Assembly (NCBI GenBank): GCA_905221605.1
Contig: CAJNDS010002712.1
Span: forward strand, 579,501-643,500
DNA length: 64,000 bases
Source: Symbiodinium natans
Taxonomy: Eukaryota > Sar > Dinophyceae > Suessiales > Symbiodiniaceae
Direction of reading: 5' to 3'
Part shown: one piece after another, positions 51,900 to 62,509 of the stretch
How positions within the stretch are numbered: position 1 is the stretch's first letter
Layout: the number at the start of each line of letters is the position of its first letter
Notes under the pieces: generated by a model
What the model was told of the DNA's origin: nothing
Seen by the model: only the letters and a program-made list of their open reading frames with translations
The model's database searches: none
Program-made: the position numbers and the translations under genes

Positions 51900-54100
51900 A
51901 CCCTCGCTACTCTTTGCTCAAGAACCCCCAAAAAGGAAAGAAACACAAAAACTATTCTTCCTTATAATGGCAGTATAGGGATTACTCTCTTTCATCTTGT
52001 TAGGGGAATTCCAAAGCAAATAGTAGGAGAATCGGGATGATCTCGTAGTAAGCTCACTGTAGCTCCAGGAGACCTCCCTGTGTGGGTTGGTGGTATTTAA
52101 ACAACCTTCCTGGGAGTGACTTTGGGCTTAGGGTTTAGGGTTTCGTGTTTAGGGTACCCGATATGTCTTTTCCTGGCAGTTGTCCGCAGTCCAGTTGCAA
52201 AAAAGGGCTTGGGGTACGAACACTGAGCCTTCGTGATTTGAGTGTCCTAAGCTTGGTTAAATGTCATGCCATCGTGAGTATGTGGCCCGATGCAGGGTCC
52301 TAACCGCCTGAATGTGTGCTTGGGTTTTTAGGCGACGGACCAGGATCCCTGAGTAGGCCCTGATTCCTTTTGTGGGGGGTGGGGGTTTAGGGTTCCCTTA
52401 ACTGCACAGTACCGGCTACGCCCTCAGTTCCGGGTTCGAAAGGGAAACCCTCAAGCCTTACAAGCCTCTTTGTAAGCAAAATAGGGCACCCTGTTCGGTT
52501 ACTCTCAGGTCTAGATGGGGGTTGACGGTAATCAGGGACCCCTAACAAAGACCCCAAAACAGTAGGACTCCCTTATGATAAGGACCCCAACACCTAATTT
52601 CGGAAACTCCCAGATCCTCGTGGAAGTGTCACGGCCAGGCATTGGGTCTTTACAGCTTCCCAGTTGCCGCTTCCAACCGGGACAAGGTGCGACCTTGGCA
52701 TGGCGTAACTTGGGATGTTCCCCCTTTTTTTTGGGGGGGGGGATGGGGGGGGGGGGGGGGGAGGGGGGGGGGGGCACTATAATCCCTAATTTAATCCCTG
52801 TATACTACCCAGTAGTAGAAGGGCAAAGTTCCCAAGGCGTAACTGTGGCGTTTTGAGAACGAGCGGCTTATGGTTCCAGCATTTCGGAGTTTGGAGGCTT
52901 CCACCTCGTCACGGCATGCAGGCAGTTGCAGCTCCTCTTGACGTCCAACATGCGATGATGTCCCCCCCCCCCCCCCCCCCCCCCCCACCCCCCGCACCCG
53001 TAACTTCTCTCCGTGCTACTGGCCATCAACAGCTCGTCCTGCTTGGGCTTGCACCGTTCTTCTGTTGAGCTGTTTCTTGCACTCTTCGCAAACCCGGTAC
53101 CAGAAAGAACTCTAACCACAACCTCCACAAGCCCATCCATCCAGCATCCCCTCAAGCCCTAAACCCTAAACCGAGCCTTGGGATGCGCCTCTTTCTCTCA
53201 GGCCGACTTTCCACCAACTGAAGTTGGCGGTCTCCAAGACCCAGGGCAACTGATCCGCTTTTAAAATCGTGATCACCCTAGGGCTCTCCCTAAACTTCCT
53301 AAACCCTCCCAAAACCTCCCTCCCCAAGCCCCATACCCTGTACCCTACCCGATCCTTCTACCCGAACTCCTGGCCTGAAAAGTCAAGCAATGCTCACTGC
53401 ATGAGTCTCGGGAACATGTTGAGCTGGAAGATGCCAGGCCGTAGAGGAGCGTTCGTGGATTCTTCGAGTTTTCCATGTTGGTTTTTGGGTGGGGTGTGGG
53501 TGGGGGGGGGGGGGGGGGCTTGGGCTTAGTGCTTTAAATGGGTCACACCGGACTGGACGCAAAACGGGGGTGGGGGGGGGGCAACGAGGATTGGGCCATA
53601 CTGGGCCCCTAAAAGAAAGGATTGCCGGATTGCTTTTAAAACCACTAGGAGCCTGTCCTTGCTTAGGTTCCACATATCACCCTCTTTTCCAATTTGCCCG
53701 GGGTTATATGCGTAAAAGGCTTCCCTCTCTTGTGGGCTGCCAAGCATTACAGGAGCTTTTTCATGGTTTGAGAGCGGATAACTAGACACCCTCCAACCCA
53801 AAACCCCTCTCAACCCTAAAGAAGGGACAGCCAGTTGGTGCCCTGTAGTTCTTCCGAGAGAGGTCAGCCAGGCGGCTAGTCAGCCAGGGGGGGGGCAAGC
53901 CCCCCCCCCCCCCAAAAAAAAAAACAAACAAAACAGAATGAGAAACAGAAAGAGAAAGCGGAGCTCAGCCTGAGACACGGCACCTCGAAGAACCGGTCGC
54001 GAGCTTTGGACTTGAAGTGAGAAGGTTACACAACATGCAGTGGTGCCTTCAAAGCACCTCTTTTCCTGGGAAAGAGGTTCTAAATCTCTGTTGGATGGGC
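51900..54100. other. homopolymer-rich stretch without a gene
   Basis: Contents: TTTAGGG units at 52127-52155 and 52385-52395, a G-rich run (52733-52774), a C-run (52962-52993), another G-run (53501-53518) and a C-run with A-run (53899-53926). Pro/Gly-rich frames here are artefacts. Confidence 0.55.
52733..52993. repeat. poly-G / poly-C inverted pair
   Basis: About 40 bases of almost pure G (52733-52774) and about 30 bases of almost pure C (52962-52993) lie about 190 bp apart on the same strand. They could pair as a hairpin; the G tract could form a quadruplex. Confidence 0.85.
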
Positions 54101-54108
54101 TTTCAGAG

Positions 54109-54245
54109 GGCCAAGGCTCGAGGCGTTCTTCGTGATGATTGTAGCAGAAACCTCCCTGAGTGGTGCAAAGCTGAGCATCAGAGCACGCTCCATTTGGCGG
54201 GCGATCTGCATGCGGCAGACGGGGGCTACCAAGGTCTTGGGCAAG
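54109..54245 (+). CDS. candidate internal exon
   Basis: The acceptor TTTCAGAG|G and donor CAAG|GTACAT bound a frame reading DDCSRNLPEWCKAEHQSTLH then LAGDLHAADGGYQGLGQ. A minus-strand frame overlaps. The gene is unknown. Confidence 0.4.
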
Positions 54246-54795
54246 GTACATGGGTTGAGGATAGGATGTTCCCCCCTTAGAAGTATAGATCTTTCGAACT
54301 CTTGCATTGGATGTCTTGCCGACTTGGGGGGAGAAGATTCCGACTCTGCAGCGGCGAATCGCTGATGCACATTGTTCTAAAGTCCAGATTTTCAGGCTTC
54401 TCTGAGCCGGTCTGATTCGGCTTTGACAAGGTCCCGATGTAGCGTGTGCACGTGCATATCGCAAAGCGGGCAAGAAGCCATTGACAGAGCCGGAAGCCTT
54501 GTCATGGGAAAGCTTGTCATCTTTTTGAATGTGGTTCCTAGTTATTAGCGGTAAAGCCTAGCTAGTGAAGCCGTGGAATCGGTGAGGCCAATTAGGAAAA
54601 TCCAGCAGTCTTCAGATGTAGCTCAAGCACGTTCGGCTACAAGGTTGTCGTGGACAGTTTGCAAGTGGTTTGTTTGGGAATTCCCTTTGTCGCTACGACA
54701 AGCATCTAATGAGTTGTGTGGGATATGCTTTGGGGGGGGGAAGAAATACGTCAATGCGGAGAAGAAATACATGTACTCATGACTCATCGCAAGAC

Positions 54796-55026
54796 ATGAG
54801 CCCACTCAGCGAGCAAAAAACTGAAGACCGGTCAAAACTGACCATGCCCTCAAACTGGCTGCTGGCCTACCACCTTCTCTTCAGGAAGATCAAAACGAAA
54901 GCCACAGATGTTCGACTGGTGGTGAAAAGCTTCCAGCATCCCTCCCACTTCGTCGTGATCGCCATCCGTTTTGCCCGAGAGCGTTCAACGAGCCTGTTTC
55001 GTTCGCGTGGCATTGGTTCTTCGTAA
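54796..55026 (+). CDS. small ORF, unknown
   Basis: 76 residues from the ATG at 54796 (the frame is open further 5'). Reads LLAYHLLFRKIKTKATDVRL then VVKSFQHPSHFVVIAIRFAR, a plausible globular protein. It could be an exon. Confidence 0.35.
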   Translation: MSPLSEQKTEDRSKLTMPSNWLLAYHLLFRKIKTKATDVRLVVKSFQHPSHFVVIAIRFARERSTSLFRSRGIGSS

Positions 55027-55326
55027 AAAAGAGCCGGAAGAAGGTGGTCGACCCACTAAGGACCACGGGTGCTCTTGTTGCTGTGCTTTATAAAAATGAA
55101 CGAACACGGCAAGCGGGAAGTAATCATACAGTTTAGAGTATACTATATTGTTTATTGCTATTGGTATTATATGTATATATGTAGACGGGATCCCGCTTGC
55201 TGGGTCGAAGTATGCCTAGATGGGGACCTGCCGAAAGAAGCATGTACAGCCCCAAGAGCGAACACTCACATGACTAGCGACTAGAGTGTGACGAGTACAG
55301 TGACTAGTAGCGAGTCTTGCCTTTAG

Positions 55327-55524
55327 ATATCCGATGACAAGGGGACCTTCATCATGGCCATTCGCGCCAATCGGTCAGCACCGCACTCGTCAAATGGACG
55401 AGCATTTTCCCAGCTGCCTCATGCCAGCCTGAGTTCGAAATACAAGCGAAGTGCCGCGAGATCGGATTTGAGCATTTTCGCTGGCTTCAGAGTCCCATCG
55501 CAAGCTGCACACTGTAACACATAG
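55327..55524 (+). CDS. candidate terminal exon
   Basis: CTTTAG opens a frame of 65 codons to TAG, beginning ISDDKGTFIMAIRANRSAPH. A GT donor inside (AATCG|GTCAGC) would make it shorter. The gene is unknown. Confidence 0.35.
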   Translation: MSDDKGTFIMAIRANRSAPHSSNGRAFSQLPHASLSSKYKRSAARSDLSIFAGFRVPSQAAHCNT

Positions 55525-55609
55525 ATGCTCAGCAGTATCATCCTGGTGGTCCTTGCTCTTTCTACGAAATCTAAACGCAAAGCTGGACCCTTGAAAGCAG
55601 AATGTATAC

Positions 55610-55800
55610 ACATATAATTAATATATATATATATATGCATACATATATATAGATACACATACATACATATGCATACGAATAATGTATGTATGTATGTATG
55701 TATGCATGCATATGTATATATATCTATCTATCTATCTTTATATGTATGTATGCTTAAATATCTATTTATGCATACATAATCATACATTTAGTATTTTATA
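55610..55800. repeat. TA, GTAT and related AT microsatellites
   Basis: A TA run (55618-55636), (GTAT)n (55683-55705) and other AT-rich simple repeats, also at 55910-56010. No gene is seen. Confidence 0.85.
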
Positions 55801-56040
55801 TAAACATGGCGGAGAGGCCTGGACTGGGTTTGCACCGTTCGGCTTGAAGTTTACCGCGTAGTGATCAACTCCCTGAACGCTACTTGTAGCATTGAATGTA
55901 CGTTGAATGTAGGACAAGTATACATAATATTTATGCATACTACCTAGATTTCATACAGATATATAGAGTACATTATATTCTGTGTTGTGATTTATATATA
56001 TATAGAGATAGAGAGAGCCCAACACGACAAGTTCGCTGTA

Positions 56041-56308
56041 CCCCCCCCCCCCCCCTTCCCCCCCACCCCTCCCGTATCGTCCCGTATGGCATCAGAGAGT
56101 GGCCGCTGGCGCGCGGCCGGTGGCAGCCGCGCCGAGAAAGAAGCCCGAGGTGGGGTTCGTTCTGATCGGCCTTCGTTATCGGACCCTTCCCCTCAAGCTT
56201 GCTACCCCTTCAAAGCCTCAAAGCGTTTGGGGCATGTGCGGCACGAATCACCTTTCAAAAGAATCCGCACGGCACGTATGTTGTTATGAGCTTCAGGTCT
56301 GTCGCTAG
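56041..56308 (+). other. C-run followed by ambiguous open frames
   Basis: A C-run (56041-56056) precedes two overlapping coding-like + frames. One starts at ATG near 56086 (67 residues); the other reads PVAAAPRKKPEVGFVLIGLR. I cannot decide between them. Confidence 0.3.
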
Positions 56309-56668
56309 ATGTGCTTGCAGCGTGCTGTGCTTGTCGCAGCTTACAGCAGGGCCGACTCCGACTGCGCTACCCTGATCGGTTTAAATCAATGTTCCCGCTG
56401 GAAAGGAGCAAGTTGGGTCCACAGATTGCAGTCAAGCAGATGGTTATCTGCTTTGAAAGTAGTTCGGAACCAGTTTCCGCCAAAGCCTGCTGAAGCCAGC
56501 CACCTAAAAAATCACGTCTAAACCAAAGACCTTAACCCAGTCTCCGAGCGTTGCAGGCCTGCTGTTTGTCGGCAATTCCCACACATACCAGCCAAAGGAG
56601 CCCGCAAGCTGTTCCGAGTCAGATGTTTATTCATGGTTCACAACCCCCCGCCCCCCCCCCCCCCCCCC

Positions 56669-56732
56669 CAAGAGATTAGCATGATTGGCATGGCTCTGCA
56701 TGCGCACATCGAGAATCGAGAAGTGCTCCAAG
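56669..56732 (+). ncRNA. degenerate U6 snRNA-derived fragment
   Basis: AGAGATTAGCATG followed, after a short insertion, by AATCGAGAAGTGCTCCAAG matches the 3' half of the U6-like sequence at 39.06 kb (AGAAGATTAGCATG and AATCGAGAAGTGTACCAAG). The catalytic-core region between them is scrambled, so this is a pseudogene fragment. It follows a C21 tract and precedes TTTAGGG-like repeats. Confidence 0.5.
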
Positions 56733-56810
56733 CAACTTAGGGTTACCCGAGTAACCCTAAACCCTATTAGCCCTAAGTTGTGTCCGAGCGTGCAATGCGC
56801 AATTTTCAAG

Positions 56811-56900
56811 GAGCTGGGGGGCCTTCCGGGGGCCGTTGGGCGCCTCTCCTCGGCCTTGGGGGCGGCGGTGCTCCTGGGCTGCATTTCTCTTCGTAATCAG
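56811..56900 (+). CDS. candidate internal exon, hydrophobic
   Basis: TTCAAG|G acceptor and CAG|GTCGGC donor bound exactly 30 codons in phase 0. It reads ELGGLPGAVGRLSSALGAAV then LLGCISLRNQ. It could be a membrane or glycine-rich helix. A further small exon may follow at 56943-56978 (LRVLNANLESLQ, GC donor). Confidence 0.45.
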
Positions 56901-57077
56901 GTCGGCCCTAAATCATCCCAAGGGTCCCCCTTGGAGCTGAAGCTTCGAGTGTTGAACGCGAACTTAGAGAGCTTGCAGGCTTGGGGCCTCGGGAATTCAA
57001 GTTCCTGTCATCGCCCACGTGAGGTGCCGGAAGATTCAGGCAAATGCTTTGCTGATCTATACCCCTCCAGTGTCTGA

Positions 57078-57136
57078 GCACCCTAAACCCTAAACCCTAA
57101 ACCCTAAACCCTAAACCCTAAACCCTAAACCCTACA
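57078..57136 (-). repeat. interstitial CCCTAAA array
   Basis: Eight tandem CCCTAAA units, one of the longest perfect arrays in the window, ending ten bases before a splice acceptor. Confidence 0.95.
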
Positions 57137-57145
57137 CCCAATCAG

Positions 57146-57233
57146 GTCAACAGACAGCGTCACTCAGGGCGGCGCAGACCTCGTCGACTTGTGGGAGGAC
57201 AAGCTGCGGAGTGGGGACTACCAAGTGACGACG
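57146..57233 (+). CDS. candidate internal exon directly between telomere-like repeats
   Basis: ATCAG|G acceptor follows the CCCTAAA array. The frame reads STDSVTQGGADLVDLWEDKL then RSGDYQVTT. The donor is the GT of a GTTTAGGG unit (57234). It gives strong coding composition and clear borders; the gene is unknown. Confidence 0.5.
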
Positions 57234-57477
57234 GTTTAGGGTTTGGGGTTTAGGATGTTTTTGTTTGGGAGGCCTTGGTGATTGAATGAACCTCATAAAT
57301 GGATCAAGACCATTGTCACGAAAGCTAGTGCAGCTTGGCTTGAGTTTAGGCACTGCTGCAGCAGGAAACCGGACCGAACCTCTCGGAGATGAGCGGGGGG
57401 GGGGTCTTTATTGAAGGATCAGGGCAGGGGGGGGGAGGGGGGGCATAGACCTTTAATGGGGGTATGCTTAAGGTTAT

Positions 57478-57870
57478 TGTGCACGAGTAGAGATCGCGGT
57501 CCGTTACGAGCGCATGTCCGTACATCTTCTTACTGGAGCACGTGTTTCGAAGAGCTCCCGGACCTGGATCGTGGTCTCCATGAGCGCCTCGTGCTCGCAA
57601 TATGCCGAAGGCGCGGCTCATCAAGAACACCGGCGGGGTATATTTGAGGGTTCTGTGGGGATCTTGACTACAACAAGTCTTTTGCGTTGTGTGTGTGTGT
57701 GTGTGAGAGCGCGTGTTCGTCTTTTTATCTCAAGCGCGTGTTTTGGAGAGCTCTGCATACCTGGATTGCGACCTCCGTCAGCGCATGTTGCTAGAAATCT
57801 GCCGTTTGCACGTCTTTCTCCTAAACGCGTGCTTTGCGCGATCTGTGCGAGGGCATGTTCACACTGCCAA
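57478..57870 (+). repeat. imperfect tandem repeat of about 90-100 bp, possibly coding
   Basis: Diverged copies of a module occur at about 57480-57540, 57540-57610, 57730-57830 and 57830-57870. Two of them read FEELPDLDRGLHERLVLAIC and LESSAYLDCDLRQRMLLEIC in corresponding positions. The copies are in different frames relative to one another. It may be a duplicated exon or a minisatellite. Confidence 0.45.
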
Positions 57871-58770
57871 CTTTCCTGTCGGGTATTTAGCGACGCTAAA
57901 TACCCCAACGCCGTTGGGGTATGGGGGGAATTGTCCGAACATGTGGCTCAAATACAATCTTCGTACCAACAAACATCAACAAACATTTTGTTAACCGCTA
58001 GCCCTGCCTATCCCGGCGTCAAGCCGGCTTTATGTCGTTTCTATAGGGGTGCGTAGCATATCTAGGGTTTATGGGGTCTGTCGTGCCTATGGGATGCGTA
58101 GGGTAAGGTATGTAGAGTATATGTACCTGTAGACTTAGAGTATATAGAGGGCGCATAGGGATTTTCGGATACTCAGATGGAAAGGAAGACGAGGACTGGG
58201 GGAGGGAAAAAAGGGGAGAAGTAGAGGGCAAGGGAGGCAGCAGAGGCATGTAGTGTAGGAAGAAGAAGCAGAAGAAGAAGAAGAAGTCTGATCATCAAGA
58301 AAAGGGGGGGGAAGGGGGGAGATGGGATCTTCGCCGCATTTGGCCGCTTGTTTACTTGTCCTGGAACCCGCCTTTCCGTCGCATGGAATTAGGCTAGCTT
58401 TCGTGGTCCACGGCTTTGCCTCTCAAGTTTGTGTTTTAGTTCCTCATGTCTACTGTGTAATATTATGTGTATTTCGTACATATTCCACACCGCCCGGAGT
58501 CCCATGAAAAGTACATTGTGAACCTCCTACCTTTGTCGTAGGGTTGAGTGGTTTAGTCCCCAAGCCCACCTGTTGAACCTTGAGACCTTGCCAGCGGGAG
58601 GAGTGCAGCAGCTTCATCACAAGCCGTCGTCCGCGCCTAAAGATGCCCAATCCGCGTAGGTCTGACCTGCGGAGGAGTAGGTGCAGGAAGTTGCAAGCAC
58701 TATAGTGTCTAGTTAGCAGACTGCAGCTATAGGAGCTCTTTTGCACGCAGCTGCTCAGCTAGCTCTGAAA
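57871..58770. other. stretch without a supported gene
   Basis: Contains an 8-bp palindromic stem around 57888-57922 (ACGCTAAATACCCC / GGGGTAT), a GA/GAA-rich tract (58190-58320) and no convincing frame. Confidence 0.4.
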
Positions 58771-58774
58771 AGAA

Positions 58775-58936
58775 ATGTTCCTAGAGGCTTTTGAGCGTGC
58801 CGACATTTTCCACCGACATTTTCCATTTACCCTTCGCATAGACCGAGGCAAGGACGGCACCGCGAACTGGGACGTTGTTGTGTTGCAGGTGGGCAAGGCA
58901 CCATCTGGGTCGCCGATCATGCTGCGTCTGCAGTAA
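58775..58936 (+). CDS. small ORF or terminal exon, unknown
   Basis: 53 residues from ATG at 58775 to TAA. It reads MFLEAFERADIFHRHFPFTL, then RIDRGKDGTANWDVVVLQVG. It has a good globular composition. TAGAG|G at 58784 could be an acceptor, so it may be the last exon of a gene. A GT at 58889 (CAG|GTGGGC) is an alternative donor. Confidence 0.4.
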   Translation: MFLEAFERADIFHRHFPFTLRIDRGKDGTANWDVVVLQVGKAPSGSPIMLRLQ

Positions 58937-59224
58937 GCCAGCAGAGTGTAAAAAAAGAATTGAGTCGTCTGGCATGTGCACTGAAGTCCGCGGTTCGGAG
59001 AGGATAACCCCCAATAAAGAGCACTGCAACCCCGCTCTGCACCACACTTCAAGCCCAATACCCCCAAACAGCACAGTAACTAGGACCCAGAGTAGGCATT
59101 TAGGGGGTTTAGGTTCCATTTTCAGCCCCTTCGAGAAAAAAGGGCACCCTGCTTATTCCTAAGTTCCTCTTGGGTCTAGGAAATACCCTGAGCCCAGGGC
59201 ACCGAAGAAGGCACTCGATTTGCG

Positions 59225-59560
59225 ATGGCCGCAGCTCGGCACCATGCAAGTCCGAATTCCTACGTGATGGCCAAGGTATGCTTTCTGTATTGCTACGAAA
59301 CTACTTCTTGCACTTATTTCAGTTCTGACTAAGTTACATGTTGGCTATTATTGCTATGGTTATTGTTGCCGTTGCCGACAATTCACGCATGATTTTTATG
59401 GTTGCCGTTGCCTTTCTTATGGTTTCCCTGCCCGCGGGCATTGTTGGCCCCACTCGAGGAAGTGCTCCGCCACCGCTACGCAGCGCTGCTCAAGGAGCTC
59501 GGGGCGTCGCAGGTGGTCCTCTACCAGACCTGGCACCTTAGCCTTGCACCAGGGTTGTAG
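59225..59560 (+). CDS. candidate two-exon small gene
   Basis: Exon 1 (59225-59275) reads MAAARHHASPNSYVMAK and ends AAG|GTATGC. Exon 2 (59459-59560) starts after CTCGAG and reads EVLRHRYAALLKELGASQVV and onward to TAG. The join is phase 0, the intron GT-AG, and the total 50 residues. A GTGGTC inside exon 2 could be another donor, so the gene may be longer. Confidence 0.35.
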
Positions 59561-59561
59561 G

Positions 59562-60390
59562 TGAAAGTTTCGGGTTTAGGGTTTAGAGTTTAGGGTTTAG
59601 GAGTTCTGGCCTAACACCCAAAACCCTACACCCAGGGGGCGGATAAGGAGCACCTTGCTAGGTCTTCATGCGCACGTTTCCTGGTTGCCGGTGCCATTTC
59701 GGAGATCCAAGATGGGTCTCCTTATGGGTGGCTTTCGTAGTGGAGGTTCCTTTCAGAAAGGACCTCTGGGACCCCCTATTTCAGCACAACCCACGGTTAG
59801 GTCAGGCCCCTGGCCTGAAGACAACGAGGCAGAGCAGCTCAATCGAAGTATGGAGGAGACCTGACCTTCTTCAAAGCCATGTGGTCTTAAGTTGCTTAAG
59901 TTTCTCCATTTTGGGGCTTATTCGGTTAGGGTTTAGGTGCTGGGGCCAGGGTTTAGGATTCTGCCATCATGTGGGTTCTGGTGAAAAATGCTCGCTAATA
60001 ATGGGGTAGCCGTGCTCCTAAATTGAAAGCGCATGGCATGCCCTCGAAGGAGTACGCCGCAGCGCTGCTGTCGGCAGGGGTGCAGGTGGCGTCAGACATA
60101 CTGTTTGCGCCTTTTTTTCATCCGGGTGTCCGTCATGTTGAGCTCTTGGTCTGTGCGCGCACTTCGTATCACTTCAAATCACCACCCAAGGCTTGCAGGG
60201 CAGCATCTGAGTCCTTTTAAGCACTGCCCTCCAACCCCAGATGCACCCAATGCTTCGTGTAGAATCCTTCAAAGAGGCCTGAATCCAAGATCTCTCAGGC
60301 AGTGGTGCCTGCCAGGGTGGGTCACGCCTTCCTCCATGTCCGAGCTGCACGGGCCGAGAATGACCGGATCTACCCAGCCTTGTGGAAGGA
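59562..60390. other. stretch without a supported gene
   Basis: TTTAGGG-like units at 59573-59612 and 59928-59960. A 146-codon frame (60033-60473) is open; only its end (60394-60471, reading EWLKYFNCGQKLLANLMALD) looks coding. Confidence 0.4.
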
Positions 60391-60913
60391 CGGGTGAATG
60401 GCTAAAGTATTTTAATTGCGGCCAGAAGCTGCTAGCAAACCTGATGGCTCTGGATCAGAACCGAAATTTCTGACCGCCTGTGGATGTACAGACCCTCCTC
60501 GAAGACTTGTCGTCTTATAGTTTCAAGCCCTGGCACTCGAACCGAACATCCCCAAAAGCTAGCAACATGTTCGCCAAGCCAAACTCTGTTGCAGGATGAC
60601 ATGGGCCATGGCTCGGCGTTGGCAGGCATCGGTTTGAGTGCCTGGAGTTCCCTTCGTTCTCGTGTGTACTGTCTCTGCCCATGAGTCGTCGCATCTCAGC
60701 ATCTCCAAACCTGGGAGCTCCAAGCCATCCTCGATTTGCAAGATATTCGGTTCAAGCTGGCAAAGCTCCCGCCTCCCTCTGGCAATCCCATTCGTCGAAA
60801 ACGATATGGCAGCAGATGGGGCTGCAAGTGGCTCTGGCCCGATGCTGAAAATGATGGCCTTGCTAGCGCGATGCGCGAGGATGTGTCAATCAGCACCGTG
60901 GCCGCTTGCGGCA

Positions 60914-62002
60914 ATGAAGAGCGACACTCGTGATGCCACGTGGGCTGGCCCTCAGGATGCGGATGGCAAGGCTCGCGTCGATGAGAAGGGTGCGAAAGGC
61001 GGAGGCAAGCGAGTGAAGCTTGTAAAGCGCCCGGTTGGCGAGATTAAGAAGTCTGACTTCGAGGTCGTGACGGAGAGCGTGCCCGAGCCAGAGCAAGGGG
61101 AAGTGGTCATCAAGCATATCCTCATCTCCCTTGATCCTACCCACCGGCTTTGGATGTCAGACCAGCCGCAGTACATGCCATGTGTGGGCATTGGGACGGT
61201 CATGCGCGCCTCTGCTGTCGGAAAGGTGATCAAGTGTCCTTCCGGCAAGTTCAAAGAGGGCGCCTTCGTCTCTTGCCAAGGGGGCGTGCAGGAGTACTCC
61301 GTGTGCAAGGAGGCGATGGTGAACTCCATAGTTCCAGGCACCCCGTTGGCCGCGAATGTCTCCATCTTCAACCCAGTCATTGGCCTGACTGCATGGGTCG
61401 GCATCAACATCTTGGAGCCTAGGCAAGGACAGACCATGGTCGTCTCGGGCGCTGCTGGCGCTGTCGGCTGCATCGCCGCGCAGCTCGCGAAAGCCCGTGG
61501 CATGAAGGTAATTGGCATCGCAGGCGGAAAGCAGAAGGTCCAGTGGCTCAAGGATGAGTTGAAACTCGATGATGCCATTGACTACAAGGGTGAAGGAGTG
61601 GCAGCGGGGCTTGCCCGCTGCTGCCCGAATGGCGTGGATGCCTACTTCGACAATGTTGGTGGCGAAACGCTGGAGACGATTCTCACACACATGAACCGCT
61701 TTGGCTGCATCGCCTACTGTGGCCACATCTCAGGCTACAACTCGGAGAGCGCGCCCGTGTCCGTGAACCAGTTCCAGATGATCCTGATGCGGCGGATCAA
61801 GATACAGGGCTTCATATGCATCGACCACGTCAAGGAGCTTGTGCCTTGTTTCGGTGAGCTCTTGGACCTATATGCTCAAGGCAAGCTCAAGGTCCAGGAA
61901 GACATCCAGGTCACCGGTCTTGAGAACTATGTGGACACGGTCAACATGCTCTTCTCTAGCAAGAACCAGGGGAAGCTGATGATGAAGATCGCTGATGCGT
62001 GA
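60914..62002 (+). CDS. NADPH-dependent alkenal / prostaglandin-reductase-type oxidoreductase
   Basis: 362 residues from ATG 60914. The frame is open further upstream; ATG 60806 would add a 36-residue extension (MLKMMALLARCARM...) that could be an organelle-targeting peptide. The body follows the zinc-independent medium-chain dehydrogenase/reductase family (leukotriene B4 12-hydroxydehydrogenase, 2-alkenal reductase, CurA/YncB). Features are RPVGEIKKSDFEVV, ILISLDPTHRLWM (about 70-82), GIGTVMRASAVGKV, GLTAWVGI (157), the nucleotide-binding SGAAGAVGCIAAQLAKARG (178-196), GGKQKVQWLKDEL and VDAYFDNVGGETLE. No zinc-ligand cysteine set is present. The enzyme would reduce the carbon-carbon double bond of alpha,beta-unsaturated aldehydes or ketones with NADPH, a role in detoxifying lipid-peroxidation products. 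An AG at 60890s upstream of 60914 could be the trans-splice site. No intron is seen. Confidence 0.85.
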   Translation: MKSDTRDATWAGPQDADGKARVDEKGAKGGGKRVKLVKRPVGEIKKSDFEVVTESVPEPEQGEVVIKHILISLDPTHRLWMSDQPQYMPCVGIGTVMRASAVGKVIKCPSGKFKEGAFVSCQGGVQEYSVCKEAMVNSIVPGTPLAANVSIFNPVIGLTAWVGINILEPRQGQTMVVSGAAGAVGCIAAQLAKARGMKVIGIAGGKQKVQWLKDELKLDDAIDYKGEGVAAGLARCCPNGVDAYFDNVGGETLETILTHMNRFGCIAYCGHISGYNSESAPVSVNQFQMILMRRIKIQGFICIDHVKELVPCFGELLDLYAQGKLKVQEDIQVTGLENYVDTVNMLFSSKNQGKLMMKIADA

Positions 62003-62218
62003 GCCCAGGGCAAGGGTCGGAGAGATCGGGTTGAGGCCCGTCTGAGGTGTCAGGATACAGATCAATGAGTTGTTGTATATATTTAATTTCATAAAGTGCC
62101 AACAGACGATGGCACTTTATGTTTAGGTTTGTTCCAGCTGCTCAGCTGTCGAGATATGAGAGTTGGTCTAGAAGTCGTTGCCTGTACCTGCAGGATCCCG
62201 CAAAAGAATTTTCGGAGG

Positions 62219-62506
62219 ATGCCCTTCGCTTGGCATCATATCCCTCCACTGCATCGCTTAGAGCAGGCCTTGTCAGCAGCCGACGCTCCAGAAACCCTGG
62301 CTGGAAGGCTCAGACATCTGGGCCGGAACAGCCGCTTTTGCCAAAAAGCTTTTTCGTTGAGTGCCTGGCATTCAAGCTCACAGGGTGTTTACTTGGGTTT
62401 TTATGATGTGAGGAACAAGTTCTATTCGAGCAGGGGTGGGACAACCAGCCGAACCAGGTTAGGAGCCACGGAGCCACTCCTTCTCCTCACTTGCACAGGG
62501 CCCTGA
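62219..62506 (+). CDS. small ORF, uncertain
   Basis: 95 residues from the ATG at 62219. Part reads LEQALSAADAPETLAGRLRH then GVYLGFYDVRNKFYSSRGG. A different frame (62194-62266, DPAKEFSEDALRLASYPSTA) also looks coding and overlaps it, so the right frame is not certain. Confidence 0.3.
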   Translation: MPFAWHHIPPLHRLEQALSAADAPETLAGRLRHLGRNSRFCQKAFSLSAWHSSSQGVYLGFYDVRNKFYSSRGGTTSRTRLGATEPLLLLTCTGP

Positions 62507-62509
62507 GCC

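Noticed and set aside
53880-54473. 197-codon minus frame
   Set aside because: Its end is a Phe/Leu/Gly run from homopolymers, and the + strand has a better exon candidate (54109-54245).
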